Under the pieces are notes generated by a model. The model was not told where the DNA came from and made no database searches. It saw only the letters and a list, made by a program, of their open reading frames with translations. Of a stretch of 64,000 nucleotides of DNA, positions 44,158 through 56,731 are shown one piece after another (the stretch's first letter is position 1; every line of letters starts with the position of its first letter). Source of the DNA: Hesseltinella vesiculosa (Eukaryota > Mucoromycota > Mucoromycetes > Mucorales > Cunninghamellaceae); the NCBI GenBank assembly GCA_002104935.1, contig MCGT01000004.1:62001-126000 (forward strand), in the 5' to 3' direction. A program made the translations under genes and the position numbers.

Positions 44158-44290
44158 TTTCCACATTTCTCGTCATTTTTTAGCAGGAGAACGGCCGGTG
44201 TCGAAATGAAACTTGCGTCAAGTTGGCTGGGTGACCTTCACCAACCGACCTGATTTTTTCAGTACCATCACCACTCATGGATTTCTTCAC
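44158..44290 (+). mobile_element. One end of a MITE related to the element at 62.2 kb
   Basis: TTGGCTGGGTGACC followed by CGACCTGATTTTTTCA and a CCATCA...CTCATG tail matches the terminal repeats at 62251-62330 and (inverted) 62746-62817. The upstream part (TTTTTTAGCAGG...GTCGAAATGAAAC) matches more weakly. No second end was identified. Confidence 0.5.
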
Positions 44291-47031
44291 CGATATCAAA
44301 TGCCACGTAAATCTCTCAGCTCAAAAGGGCTGTACAGCACACCCTTTTTTTTCAGGGTGGCCATGGGACAGCCAGGCGATACGTCAAAACACGACTATTA
44401 TTCAACAAAGATATATTCGGCGTCACTCCCAACTTGGTAAACGGATGGTGGATGAGAGCAATACGAACCGCGACCGACACGGCCTCCACGCCTACGCGAA
44501 TGCCCTGAACGTGTGCGCCAACTCCATCGCCCCAAATTTTGCATGCAGGTAAGATTTGAAGCCAAATGAGCGTGGTTAAAATGAGGGACCTCTAACACAT
44601 CGTTCAGCCGAACTACTGTTGAGGGCATGCACACCTCCACAGCCGACGGTCGCCCCCAGCCTGCATGGTGATTCAACACCAGAGCTTGGTAATTTTTGCT
44701 TTTTTTTTTTTTCACGAGTTGGCTTCTGCTTTTGAGAGGGGGTTGAAATGACGCCAGTTTGTACAAAAGCGAGTCTTGACAACTGTAGTAAAGCATCAAT
44801 TTTCCTTCATGGCAATCGAGAAAGGGGCAGCAGCCAACATTTTTCATTTAACTTGTCAAACCGGAGTAAACGGGCCGAGAATGAATGAAAAAAACGCGGT
44901 CAGCAGGGTGGCCATTTGCTTCTTTGATGAACGCATAAGATCAGTAGCCAAGCTTGAATGACATTCATACCAATCGGCCATTTCTTTTTTTCTTCCATTT
45001 TCAGGAACGAGAAAGCAGGAAGGAGCCAAGAAGGGAGGGATCGAAAGCCCAGAAAAAAAGGAGGTTTTGATAAATCAAGATCAAGACCATTCCTATCATT
45101 ACCAAAAGTGTAATGCGGATGATTTTGGCCAAGTTGTCAAATCGAAATTTGATGCTCATATACCATAAGCAACCCATGAATCACATGGGTGAGGATGGCG
45201 TCTAGCATTTCATCTCAGATTGGGCAACAAGGAGACGTTCATTTGAAAAATTCTCCACCTTGCTGGCGATCATTTCAAAGATTCCAACGCCTCGGTCTTC
45301 TGTCAGTTGGATCGACAAGGGTGTTTGTCACACAAGGCATTTTTTTAAGCCTTCGCCATTTCCCTGGTAATCGCTGCTCCTCCTGGTTGAAAAAGCAACA
45401 CATGCATCCATTTATGGACCTGAATGTGTGATGGTTAATGTTTGTTTGCGGCCTTGCATGTTTGTTTTGTGGACCTTTTGCAACACAGACTTTTTTCAAT
45501 CTTGAGCTGGTGGCGTTTAGGTTCAAAAAAGAAAATAAATGCTCAGCCTGAGAAACATGAAAAAATCACACTCTTTTTTGACAGCATGATGCATATGACT
45601 GCATCCAGTATTTTAATACCATTGTTTGGTTCGAATGCTCCTGCCCTGGCAAAAAAATCTTGTGATGCAGCCATGATAATCACAATGAAGTATTCATGTA
45701 CAAGGAAAAATTTGGGTGCAAGATGATCTTTTCTTCGGAAAAAAAAAAAAGGATCAGTTACAATGGCTGCATTGCGTTTATGCACAACCCACAGGTGTGG
45801 AGTGCTACGATGGAGCGTCCGTTTTTTTTTTTTTGGGATCAAGGACACGCATTTGCATGCACAGCTCATGTATTTATAGTCTCCTTGTTGAACCTGCCGT
45901 GATTTTTGACGCATGCATTTTTGTATTTTTTTCTACCGAGAATCTGAGCACCAGCTCGAAGGAGATGAACCAAGACAAATCAAATAAATTGTCAACAACA
46001 ATGCAACACATTTGGTTATGTTGCTAATGAAGCACAGCCATGACCCTTGTCAATGAGATGGCAATGGTTAGGTCCCGTTCTTCCATTTTTCCAGCAAGGA
46101 ACCACTTTTATTTTAATTATGAATGCCCCCTGCTCTTGGCAAAATCTTGAAAACTTTAGTAAGCCGGCGATGTTCTGGATAGCTCGGGGTCAGAAACGAA
46201 AAATCGGCCTCCCTGCTCTCGTTTTGAAGACTCATGACAAGACAAGCAAAGCGTGCAGCATCAAAAAGTACGAGACAAGCTGTTTCATATCAAATGCCTG
46301 CCTCGGTATTTTTTTTGGTTATTTTTCAATTTTCACCTGCCTGTGGACGCGCAAATAGTTAATGACGGCATCATTAGGGGAAGGGGGAGAGTGTGTGCCA
46401 TCGATCATTAAGTGGCGACATGATTGTATCTCGTAAAAAAAAAAAAAGCCACAGCTTGTGCACCCCTTTAGCTGTGCCTGTACAAAATTAGGATCGCCAT
46501 TTAGATTCTGATCTGCATAGTAAATATATTTATAGACAAAAGTTCCAAATGACAGTCTCTCCAGGCAGATGGTAAGTCGATCCTCGGAAGGCATTCCAAA
46601 AAAAATAGAGAGGAGGGAGAAGGGCGAGAAAAAGCGGTCATCCCTAAGCAAATGATTTCTAATTCAAAGCAAAGCTGTCATCAAGAAAACGTGCTCATTT
46701 GGAAACCTTCCAGCAAAATAGAAGCTGAAATGGGGCATTGACCATAGGGAGGGAAAGGGTCGTATGGATCAACTGTAAGATCAAGTCTCCAGGGGGGAGA
46801 CAAGAAATTCTTTTTTAGAAAGTTGGAACGAAGGCCAAGAAAAAAATCAGGGGAAGTCGTTGATTTTTAACATGCAATGACAAGGAGTAAGAAGCTCCTA
46901 TTGGAAACGAAGACTTGGGGGGGTGCGTTGCTCAAAATGGCAGGTGATTTTTTACTTGACGCATGAAAAGCCAAATTGTGCTACCATGCGAGCTCCTAAA
47001 AAAAGTCATCCCTTCTTAGTGAGTGTCAAAA

Positions 47032-47040
47032 TATAAAAAG
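47032..47040 (+). promoter_or_regulatory. TATA box of isocitrate lyase
   Basis: TATAAAAAG sits 87 nt before the start codon, with a T-rich leader in between. Confidence 0.65.
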
Positions 47041-47126
47041 GGGAAGGCAACTCGGCTCATTTATCGAACCTGTTCCTTTTCTTTGCTTTTTATTTTTTAA
47101 TTACAAAAACGCAAACAAACCTCAAG

Positions 47127-47710
47127 ATGGCTGACCAAGAAGAATATGAATTCCTCCAAGAAGTTGAACAAGTCAAGCAATGGTGGAAGTCGTCTCGTTT
47201 CGACATTGTGCAACGCCCTTACACTGCCGAGCAAATCGTGAGCAAGCGTGGATCTTTCATGACACCTTACCGTGCTAACGACCAAGCTAAGAAGCTCTGG
47301 TCTACTCTTCAAAACAACAAGCGCACTGGAAAGACCAGCCACACCTTTGGTTGCCTTGACCCTGTCCAAGTATGCTGCAAATGAACACAGAGTGAGGGCA
47401 GAATGCTGACTTTTTTTTAGGTGACTCAAATGGCCAGCGCCGGTATTGACACGGTCTATGTTTCTGGCTGGCAATGCTCTTCCACTGCCTCAAGCAGTAA
47501 TGAACCTGGACCTGATCTTGCCGATTACCCCATGGATACTGTTCCCAACAAAGTCGACCATTTGTTCAAGGCTCAGTTGTTCCATGACCGCAAGCAACGA
47601 GAAGAACGCATGCGCATGACTGCCGCCCAGCGTGCCAGCACCCCCAAAGTCGACTACATGAACCCCATTGTTGCTGATGGCGACACTGGCGTGAGTATTA
47701 TTTTTGAGCC

Positions 47711-47741
<31 letters not shown>

Positions 47742-49054
47742 AGCGGCCATTTCCTTTTTAGCATGGTGGTGTTACTGCTGTGATGAAGTTGACCAAGATG
47801 ATGGTGGAACGTGGTGCTGCTGGTATTCATGGTAAAAAAAAAAAAAAAACGAAAATGCGAAGCATAAAAATGGAGGGGCATTGGCATTCAATATTTTTAT
47901 TTTCTCAGTCGAGGATCAATCGCCTAGCACCAAGAAGTGTGGTCACATGGCTGGCAAGGTGCTTGTACCTATTGCTGAACACATCAACCGTTTGGTGGCT
48001 ATCCGTGTGCAATACGATATCATGGGCGTCGAAAACTTGGTTGTGGCCCGTACTGATGCCGAGGCTGCCACTTTGTTGAGCAGCAACATCGACACCCGTG
48101 ATCACGAATTTGTGGTCGGTGCTACCAACCCCAGCTTGCGTCCTTTGGCTACTGTGATGCAAGAAGCCGAACTGGCCGGTAAGAATGGTGCTGCCTTGGC
48201 CAAGGTCGAAGCTGATTGGGTGGCTCAAGCTGGTCTCAAGCGATTTGGCACTGCTGTCGCCGAGCATCTGCAGCGCCAGGGTCGCAACGCCCAAGCCGAA
48301 ACTTTCCTCGCCCAAATCCGCTTCAAGTCCAACGATGAGGCTCGTGCCATTGCCAAGAACTCCTATGGGGTTGATCTTTTCTGGGACTGGGACATGTGCC
48401 GTGTACGTGAAGGTTTCTACCGCTATGAAGGTGGTACCGAAGCTGCCACTTCTCGCTCCATTGCTTTCGCTCCTTATGCCGATATGCTCTGGATGGAAAC
48501 CAAGAAGCCCATCCTGTCTCAGGCCGAGGAATTTGCTCGCGGCGTCCTTGCCGCCTCACCCAAGTCCTTGCTTTGCTATAACTTGTCTCCCTCTTTCAAC
48601 TGGTGAGCACCTTTTTTTTTTTTTTTTTTTGCCTCGTCCAACGACTGACCCTCCCTTTTTTTCTTGGACAGGGATGCTGCTGGCATGAACGACCATCAAA
48701 TCCGCTCCTTTGTGGATCAACTTGGTGAAATGGGCTTTGTCTGGCAATTCATTACCTTGGGTGGTCTCCATGCCAACGCCTTGGCTACTGGTAAGTCACT
48801 TGGACAGAGCCTGTTAAGAGCAAGAACACTCACTCTTCCTTTTAGCCACTTTTGCTCGCAGCTTCAAGGAAACTGGCATGTTGGGTTATGTGTCGAATGT
48901 GCAACGCCGTGAACGTGAAAACGGCGTGGATGTGCTTCAACATCAAAAATGGTCTGGCGCCAGCTATGTGGATGAATTGATGAAGGTGGTGACGGGTGGG
49001 GTGGCTGCCACTGCCGCCATGGGCGAAGGCGTCACCGAGGAACAATTTAAATAG
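47127..49054 (+). CDS. ICL1: Isocitrate lyase
   Basis: Six exons encode a full-length fungal enzyme: [50 protein letters not shown], the metal and substrate site (VADGDTGHGG; GAAGIHVEDQ), the signature KKCGHM with the catalytic Cys, [22 protein letters not shown] and [11 protein letters not shown]. It splits isocitrate into glyoxylate and succinate in the glyoxylate cycle, needed on C2 carbon or lipid. The end EEQFK is not a canonical PTS1, so peroxisomal import is not obvious. One intron has 28 consecutive A. Biased codon use and the TATA box suggest strong, probably carbon-regulated expression. Confidence 0.97.
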
Positions 49055-50297
49055 GAAGGCTTGACCATCCATTCCCCGTTTTTTTACCCCCTTTCCGACC
49101 CATTTATTCTCGTTTCTTTTATGTAAAGCTAGTCATCTTTCTCTTACCCACCGTCATCAAATTGCATGTCAATAGTAATGTCTACTCTTGGACGCCCCCT
49201 CTCTCGTCACTACGTATCTATCAATAGATCCAGAAAACTTAAAAGAAAAAAAAAAGAAATGCCTGCGCATTTTATTTTTTGTTGAACCATCCTTGCCTAC
49301 CTTCTTTGCCACGGACGCTGCCTTTATGAGAACTGCCTTTTCAATACTGGTCGGGTCGGGTAGAGATTAGGTACATTCGATGTAGAAAAAATATTGGTAA
49401 TGGAATGTCAAAAAAGCATTTAACATCGTAGCTTTCATCTAAAGAAAATCGGTGCGGTGCTTCAATGGCACAAATGAAAAAGTTGGGCGCCTTTCCTTTT
49501 TTGGGCTTCCTTGACTAATGTACTGTAAAGGTTCGGCGCTAGAATTCTACGGAGGGGCGTCGGAAACGAGGCATGGGCGGTCTCAACTCTGAAGGACGTG
49601 AAGTTGAGCTGTAGGAAAGTCTTTGTTGTGTTCTGATATGAAACTAGACTCTGATGAGGGTATAGCATAACATTGTACCAAAGTCACTGCAAGATGCTAG
49701 CCTACAGAACGAGCGAAATAAAAAAAATACGCCTAAACGGGTCTCATAATGATGATGAGCTGCCGACCCCAATTTCACAAGTGGTGCTACTTTGCTTGAC
49801 TTTCCTTGGTGACAGAGCATGGCCCTGATGAGAATGAGCTAGATGGCCGAGTTTGTCCAGCGCGCTTGTATAAACATGTTTTTTTTTCCCGCCTGCTGAT
49901 GGGCAGTCATCCAGCCCGCCCGACGTTCCCTGGCCGCCAAGCGATTCCCTTGGCTACAAAGAGCGTGGGAATGAGTTTGATGGAGACCGATGATGAGATG
50001 GATGTGGGATGAGGGGGGCCTGACATGCCATCACGTCATTCCAATGATGAATGGCGACATGACAAAGCTGAGCAGGAAGCCCATGTCATTTGCCATAAGT
50101 AACGTGACCCGTTCCACTTGATCATCAATGCATACCATACTAGGCAACAACATGAATTTATGCAAAACGAGTAAGCGCCAGCGCATATAAAAAAAATGAG
50201 CCTTCTTTTTTTTTATTTTAAAAAAAAATTGATGGATGCAAGTTGAAATCTAGAAAAATAAATGTGGATATATGAGATGGAGGGAAGATCGAGAGCC
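49055..50297. other. Convergent intergenic region
   Basis: Between the 3' ends of isocitrate lyase and the GCL modifier gene. No coding family recognised; open frames are short. Confidence 0.55.
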
Positions 50298-51286
50298 TTA
50301 TTGAACGTCACCGACGACGATATAGCCCTTGTCGGCGATGACACTGCGTCCTTTCACAAACACGTCATATTTCAAAACCCATCGCGGGACGATCTTGGTT
50401 CCTTTTGAGATAGTTGAGGCTGATTGCATCAAGGTGGTTAATTCATGTCGTGATAGGATATCTGTGAAAGAAAAATCGGTCAGGCTTTCCCTTGCCAATT
50501 TTTTTTTCTCGTGGGACTTACTCTTGCAGTCGCTGGTGTAAAGTAGTTGGATATGTTGTTGCTTGGCCAAGGTCATGAGGGAGCTGGGGATGTCACAGCA
50601 GCTGTAGCTGACTTGATTCAAAGAGGGCTTCAGTGTAAAATCGGGATCGTTGAGCAGGTCGGTAAGCTGGTCTTCCGAATAATCCGAGACGCCGAGATTG
50701 TTGATGACGCCTTGACTGTAGAATTCTTCCACCATCTTCCAAGCGGGCTTGATGGGACCCAAATCGGAGGTTGGCGACGATAAGACAAAGGTGTCGATGG
50801 TGGAGACGTTGAGTAATTTCTTCAGCATGGTCACTGACTGTTCAACATACTCAGGGTATATTTCGTCTTGCAAGTAAAACAGTTTGCCTGTAGAAAACTT
50901 GGTCAATCACAGCCGTTTTTTCATTTCATTTTTTTTTCCTTGCCTGTCACTTCCACATCAGGCCGATCGTCCAAAGAAATCACGCTGTGATGGCGGAGAT
51001 CAGGAACTTCCAGCAAACCAGATTCATCATATAATCGATAGCAAGGGTCATTGCCTTTGGCGAGTGCTGTTTGCAGTGTGTCGTTTAAAGCTTGGATCAG
51101 CTAATAAAAAGACAGCGTTAGTCTTACTTCCTCGTCAGTCCTGGCAAACCTTACCTCCATGTTCGTTGTCTTTGACAGTGGTTGGTCTCGGCTAACGACT
51201 CTTGTACGAAGGACGTTGCCGGTGTAAACCACCAAATGCTTAAACTTGGGCAGACCGACCTGAGCAGCTACTTCTTGCGCTGGCAT
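50298..51286 (-). CDS. GCLM: Glutamate-cysteine ligase modifier (regulatory) subunit
   Basis: Exons read MPAQEVAAQVGLPKFKHLVV YTGN..., ELIQALNDTLQTALAKGND, IYPEYVEQSVTMLKKLL, VEEFYSQGVINNLGVSDYSE, LKPSLNQVSYSCCDIP and TLAKQQHIQLLYTSDCK, ending ADKGYIVVGDVQ. This is the aldo-keto-reductase-like fold of GCLM (Schizosaccharomyces Gcs2), which raises the affinity of the catalytic subunit for glutamate in glutathione synthesis. The AKR-like GVSDYSEDQL segment is the best marker. It is not itself an oxidoreductase in the family. Confidence 0.87.
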
Positions 51287-52511
51287 TGTTTTCTCAGTAA
51301 AAGGGGTGTAAAGACGAGGTTGAAAGAGGTAAAGTAAAAAAAAAAAAAAAAAGAAAGAAATGTGGCGGTGGACAAAAAAAAAAAAATCTTATTATACGAA
51401 GGGTGACTGCTTGACATGACAAATCCACCATTAAAGTTTTTTGCGCAATCTGACATACCTCGGTCTTTGATATGATTGGGTCACACGGGTCTTCTTTGGA
51501 TGCTGTGTTGGATCGGCTTCGGGTTTATCCAGTGAGCTCGGCCATTTTTTTTTGAACAGGGCTTTCATACTTTATTTCTTTATTTTTGATCTCCCAACAT
51601 AAAAATCAAGGTCAAGGAAAAATAAAGGAGCCTTGTGCACAACCCACCTGAAAAGATTATAAATCAAAAAAAGGGACCATGTGGCTCATCAGACATATTT
51701 CCAACCTTAGATGAGGACCCGAAGCATGGAGAAATGCGATTTGTACCACAACTCGAACGGTTTTTTGAAAATAGAGCACGGTATTTTTTCGGTCGATCAG
51801 TGATTCTAGTTTTTTTTTCTTTAAATTCACAGTGATCGGTGTCCTTTTTATACTTTTGGTTTTCCCATTTTGCAAGGGAACTGAAGCCTCTGGATATTTC
51901 ACTCAGAAAAAGAGAAAAACAATTACTGGGCAGTCAACCGGACTTTTGAGTTCTTCGAGGGTACGATGAGTTGACAATCAGGAATGTTTACATTTTATGA
52001 AGTTCTTGATGAAAAATGAAAAAAGAGGCGACAGTAGCCTGAGCGAGGTTTGCTCGTCCGAGCCTGGCAGCTACGAATGGACTGGCGGAGTGCCTCTGAA
52101 ATGACGGGACGATCTGCTGGAAGTCGAGCCTGCGGTCTCGGCCCAGCAAGCTTCTGAAGATGCCAGGCCATCGACTGGATGACACAAAGAGTCCAAGGGA
52201 AAAAGAGGTGACAAGGCACATCATCTGATGCGTGGCTGCTTGGAGCGCTTGTGCGTCGAGAGGTTAGGATTTCCTTTTATGGTTCGAAAGTGAGACGGGC
52301 TGGTGATTGGCTGAAAAGTTTTTGGATGGCCAGTTGCGCGGTGCGATGAAATGCTTCCACTATGGAAAAAAAGAAAACTCCGTTACCAATCAGAACTTGT
52401 GTTAAGTGTTGGCTAAAAACACCAATTACCGGATAAAAGCATTAAACGCGTTCTTGCCAGAGCAGACGGTAACCCTTTTTGCGGGGTTGCTTTGGTGAAT
52501 GAAAATGAAAA
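51287..52511. other. Intergenic: GCLM promoter side and second Fanzor 3' flank
   Basis: No gene recognised. The 200 nt next to the Fanzor stop (about 52300-52511), which would be the 3' flank of that gene, contains a small hairpin (AACCC...GGGTT near 52473-52488) and is where a guide RNA would be sought. Confidence 0.4.
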
Positions 52512-55500
52512 CTAAACAATAGGAGAGGTTTGGGGGCGTCGGCGCGGGCAAAAGGCCAGGGGGCGTTGCTTGTGTTGGAAAAAGTGCTGGCCAATAGACA
52601 CCATGTTGCAGGCCGCCATCACATCCCGGTCAAAGGTGACATTACAAGAACTGCAGCGCAAAAGCCCATACACCTTGCTACCATTCATGGCTGGGCTCTT
52701 CGTTGGGCCATGGCACGTGGAGCAGAGCTGTGTTGAAGAAAAGAATGAGTCGCCTCGTTGCTGTTGACACACCTCTTTTTTTTTTTTACTCACCTTGCTT
52801 GTTTTGAACTCATTTAGCGAGATAACAGAAAGCTTGCCCTGTCGTTGCCGGTCTTCCAATTGGTTGAACACCAGGGAGGACGAACCAGGAAGTTTCTTTT
52901 TCAGAGGGGTGGCGACCTTCCGGCCCTTGAGGCCATCACCAAAGAGGATCAATGGAATTCTTTGGCTGGGGTATTTTGTCACGCCATGGCGCATTCGTGT
53001 GGTTGGTTTCATTGGTGGCGCAGGTCTACCATTGGAAAAAAAAAATCAGCACCACCTGGTGGACCTCCTGAAAGCCGTGATGACTTGCCTCTTTTCTTCC
53101 ATTTGGCTGATCAGAGTAATGCGGAGGTCATGGTCCAGGTCGCGTTGGGTGCGCATGGTTTGCAATGTTGCAACCAAAGAATCCATCGCCCCAGGTAATG
53201 TCGAGCCAGCACAGCAGTTCACTAAATCTTCGATTTTCTTTATAGCAATATCCATTGTGGCAAGGTGTTCCACCATCGCCTTCTTGGCCATGCTGATCTT
53301 GAAGGCCTTTTTCTTCCGAGCTTTCTTCTGACGCTTGCGCCGATTGCGGTGGGTACGCCTACGGTGGCAGCGCACATTGCGCTGGGACTTGACATACTTC
53401 TTGGACAGGCCAGCAAGAACACTGGCAATGTATGCCACGCCCCGCTGACGCCCTCTGTAAGCATTGAAGCGGTCGATGGAGTGCTGGAGGCCATAAAAGT
53501 CGAAAAAGAGCGGGAGACGATCAAGCAGGGACTGGATTCGTGTGGCATATTCAGTGGGGCTGGTGGTTCGGTGAGAAGGGATAGCGGCTTCCATCTGATG
53601 GAACGGTATTTGCTGACCTCGGAAGGAGTATGTTGTGGAAACCTTGCGCCGTTCCAATTGTTGGATTCGTCGCTGCGTTCCACATTGCGAGCGGTATTCC
53701 TTTGCAGAAACTTTGATGACTCGGTAAGGCAGATGGTGAGACTGGGGGATCGGGGTGGTAGGATCGGTATCGTCAATCATAGGCATAGAGAGATTTCCTT
53801 GCTCCATATCAGTGCTGCCAGTGGCGTTGTCAAAGTCCTGATGTTGATGTGCAGGCTGAGCAGTACGAATAGGACATGGGGTATCGATAGCCATTTGTTC
53901 TTCGTCATTATCGTTATCGGGTCCACCTTCACCTGCAGAGTCTTCGTCATCCCGGGTTTCTGGGAGCATAGAAAGTGGATAAGGTGTGCCATAGCTTCCG
54001 GTGACGATGGCACGGCGGCCTGGATCGACGGCGACCATGTCGAAGCGTTCTACCAGTTCGGTATTCCAGTGGTCCAGGCTGGGCAGCTTCATCGTTGGGC
54101 GATGCGTGGTTGGCAAACGAATAAATTCAAAGCAGCACGAAACGCCATCACACCAAATGTGGCAAGCAAACAGTGGACGGTTGTATAGTATACCCTCAAG
54201 CATGTCCTGGACACTAGGTGAGAAGAAGAAGAAAAAAGTTGGAAGTTGTTCTTTTTTTTTTTTTTTTTTTTTGGTGTCTGCGAAACTTACCTCCCGTACC
54301 CAGGCCTGCCAAAGTCGAACTTCTCCATGTGGAACACCTTGAAAAACATGGGCAAGGCACGGATGAAAGCGGCGTCGCGTTCACCAGTGTTGTCGTTGTT
54401 TGTTTCAATGGCATCGCATTCGGCTAGATATTTGATCGTGTCGGGTAAGATGTGGATGAATCAGCGTCCAAAGTGAGGCTCAGGAAGGATGGTAAGCTTC
54501 GGGCATTTTTTGGGGTTGGCATTGGGCTGGCACTTGTATTGCTCGTAGTGCTTGTTGATGTTGATGTAGACAAGCAAGGCACTGCTGGGGTTTCGGGACA
54601 GGGCTGTCGACGTCAATTTGCCAACGTAGTGGGGTTTCAAGGCCAGTGTTTTCGCCTTCACACTGGCAATGGCCGCTTCTTCGGTAGACACACCAGGGAC
54701 ATTGCTTGTGGCCGATCCAGGTGTGACCCCTGATTGAGGATGGGAAGGTCTCTCTGCAAAGCTCGTGTAGATATCATCCACCTCCCGGTCAATGTGAGGG
54801 ATCTGAAAGAGACAAAAAAAAGTCAGAACATATCCCTTTTTGGTTTTTTTTTTTATAAAACCTACGCTGAGATCCGTGATGGCAAAGGAGAATCGAATAA
54901 ACTTCTTGACCTTTTTCTCAAAGTCGATCACCAAACAATTGGAGTAAGCTGTGGCAAGCGTTGACAAGCATGGCCCAAAAGTATTTGCATAGAATTTATG
55001 CGGGTGGTGGAAGTGAAGGCTGCGGTGATCAGCAGGAATGAGAAGGGCTGCATTGTCGAGCGGACCTATGCCTTGGTGGTCGTTGGGGCTGTAGGTGATG
55101 TTCGGGTGGTCACGGACAAACTGGTTCCAGTGAGGCAGGAAGGTGGGAGGAAGGCTTCGTAGGACATGAGCGTTGGTCATCCCTGGTCGACGCGGGTTGC
55201 GGGGATAGACCAGTTGCGAGATGGACAGGAGACCGTTCTGGCTGATCATGATGCTTTTAAAGTCAGACGGGTGGGTGAGAGCGAAATGGTTGAGAAATAA
55301 TTGGAGGCGGAAAAGGATGTTCTTGTTGCAGGCGCTGGTCGACTCTATGTTGCGCTTCAAAGCGAGCTTGAACGGTTGCCGGACGGCATCTTCAAAGCTT
55401 TTTTTTATCGTGTAGCGCTCACCACCTGGCATCATTTCGTTGATGTAATCCTTCTTGTTCATGCGATGGAAAGGACAGAGGCTGCTGGCAGACGAACAGT

Positions 55501-55843
55501 GTCCCATTTGGCCGCATGTGGCACACGGTCCCACAGCATCAGGATTTCGCTCATCTTCTTGGCGCTGCCGTCTCCCCTCGGCGCGATCGTTTTGTTCCTG
55601 TTGTTGGGCACGTCGTTGTGGCGTGGGCCCAGTTTCCCGTCCTACGAAGATGGGTAAAGAAAAATACATGATTGAAGTGATGGATGAATTACGTTTGCGA
55701 TAGACTTTTGCTTGTGACCAAACAGTGTAGAATTGTTCGGTGGTCATCCAAGCTTGGCCCAGCTGATCAGGCAACGCCCGGCGGAAATCTTCTTCAGGGA
55801 TGTGGCACAGAGTTACGTAGACGGATTGAAGAAGCGATTGCAT
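52512..55843 (-). pseudogene. Second, divergent Fanzor (TnpB-like) gene with one in-frame stop
   Basis: Six exons (55693-55843, 54866-55641, 54291-54802, 53065-54213, 52794-53025, 52512-52727) sum to 3036 nt, exactly in phase. Seen: a zinc motif CATCGQMGHCSSASSLCP (C90, C93, H98, C106); a long helical region; PEPHFGR-stop-FIHILPDTIKY; RuvC-I VAVDPGRRAIV (D543); YRVIKVSAKEYRSQCG; a basic helix (RRRTHRNRRKRQKKARKKK); FGDGLKG (D893); NEFKTSKLCSTC with E935; zinc ribbon Cys 942, 945, 965, 968; and RuvC-III DRDVMAACNM (D973/D975). The TGA at 54461-54463 (codon 423) interrupts otherwise continuous homology, since the other Fanzor has FRLRFVRIN at this place. The intron 53026-53064 is only 39 nt. 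It is likely inactive, although all catalytic residues persist and no other lesion is seen. Confidence 0.82.
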
Positions 55844-56731
55844 CAGGGAAAGATAGAAAATGAGCAGAAATAAAAAAAGATAGAAGAGCCTAGATAAACA
55901 AACAAAAAAAAGAATCGCGTGTTGCGGATGATCAAACCTTTGCCAATGCCAGCGAGAATGACCGCCAATCACATCCTTAGCCCTTTTTTTACAACGTACC
56001 TTTCTTTTTGAAATATAAAATGAAGTAGCGTACCATCAATGATAAAGGTAACACTCTTTGCCTATCTCTATTGCTCATTTTACTGTGCTTCTTAAATATA
56101 AACTTAACACTGCCTGGCAAACCAAACCACGAAAAAAAAAATTCAAGCCCCAGAGTCATCCTCAGTTAAACAAAAATGCTCCAGATTGAAGAAATTGCGA
56201 CTATCCATACCATTCTGTCTATTTCACGCACGCCTCTCCCTATGCCTTATCATGTTTGGTCTATAAATCCAAGGTGGTAAAAATAACATGCTTTGCAGAA
56301 AGATGCGACAAATTCTTTTCTGCAAGCGGATCATGTTAGTGCGCTTAGTAGCGCAAATGCAGCTGGCTATTTGATTGGTTGCGCTGTTTTTTCTTCTCAA
56401 ATTTTCCAAACAGTTATGTTTCGTGCAGGGAGACTTGCAACGGGAAATGACAAGTTCCCTTTTTGCATCACAGAAAAAAAAAAAGCAAGCCCGCACAAAC
56501 TGAAAAAAAGAAAAGCGTTCACAAGCGGGAATCCTTTGTTTATTTCTTCTTTTCTTTCCTTTTCCTTCTACTTTCACCCAAGCGCCCATCCCTTTGCTTT
56601 TTCTTTCGCCTAGTCGTTTTGCATTTCTTTACCGTGATCCTTCTCCATTGAAGATTCCATTTTTTTCTTCTTCTTCTTTTTTTTTTTTTTTTGCTTGCTT
56701 TCCTTATTAGCGTTATCTTGTAATTGTAGTC
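55844..56731. other. Intergenic: divergent region between Fanzor and INO80
   Basis: AT-rich; contains an ATTGG motif at 56375 and a long T/C-rich leader (56520-56700) before the INO80 start. No gene recognised. Confidence 0.5.

Larger units (their letters stand above)
44065..47126. other. Long intergenic region
   Basis: About 3 kb with no recognised gene. It contains a MITE-like end (44158-44290) and the isocitrate lyase promoter. Many short open frames lack domains, codon bias or plausible splice partners. Confidence 0.55.

Noticed and set aside
44320..47030. Several 60-120 codon open frames in the 44-47 kb gap
   Set aside because: No domains, low-complexity reads of homopolymers, and overlapping frames on both strands with no bias.
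52399..56110. GTGTTAAGT (52399) and its inverse (56102) flanking the second Fanzor as terminal repeats
   Set aside because: Only nine bases match and the surrounding bases diverge at once; expected by chance at this distance.
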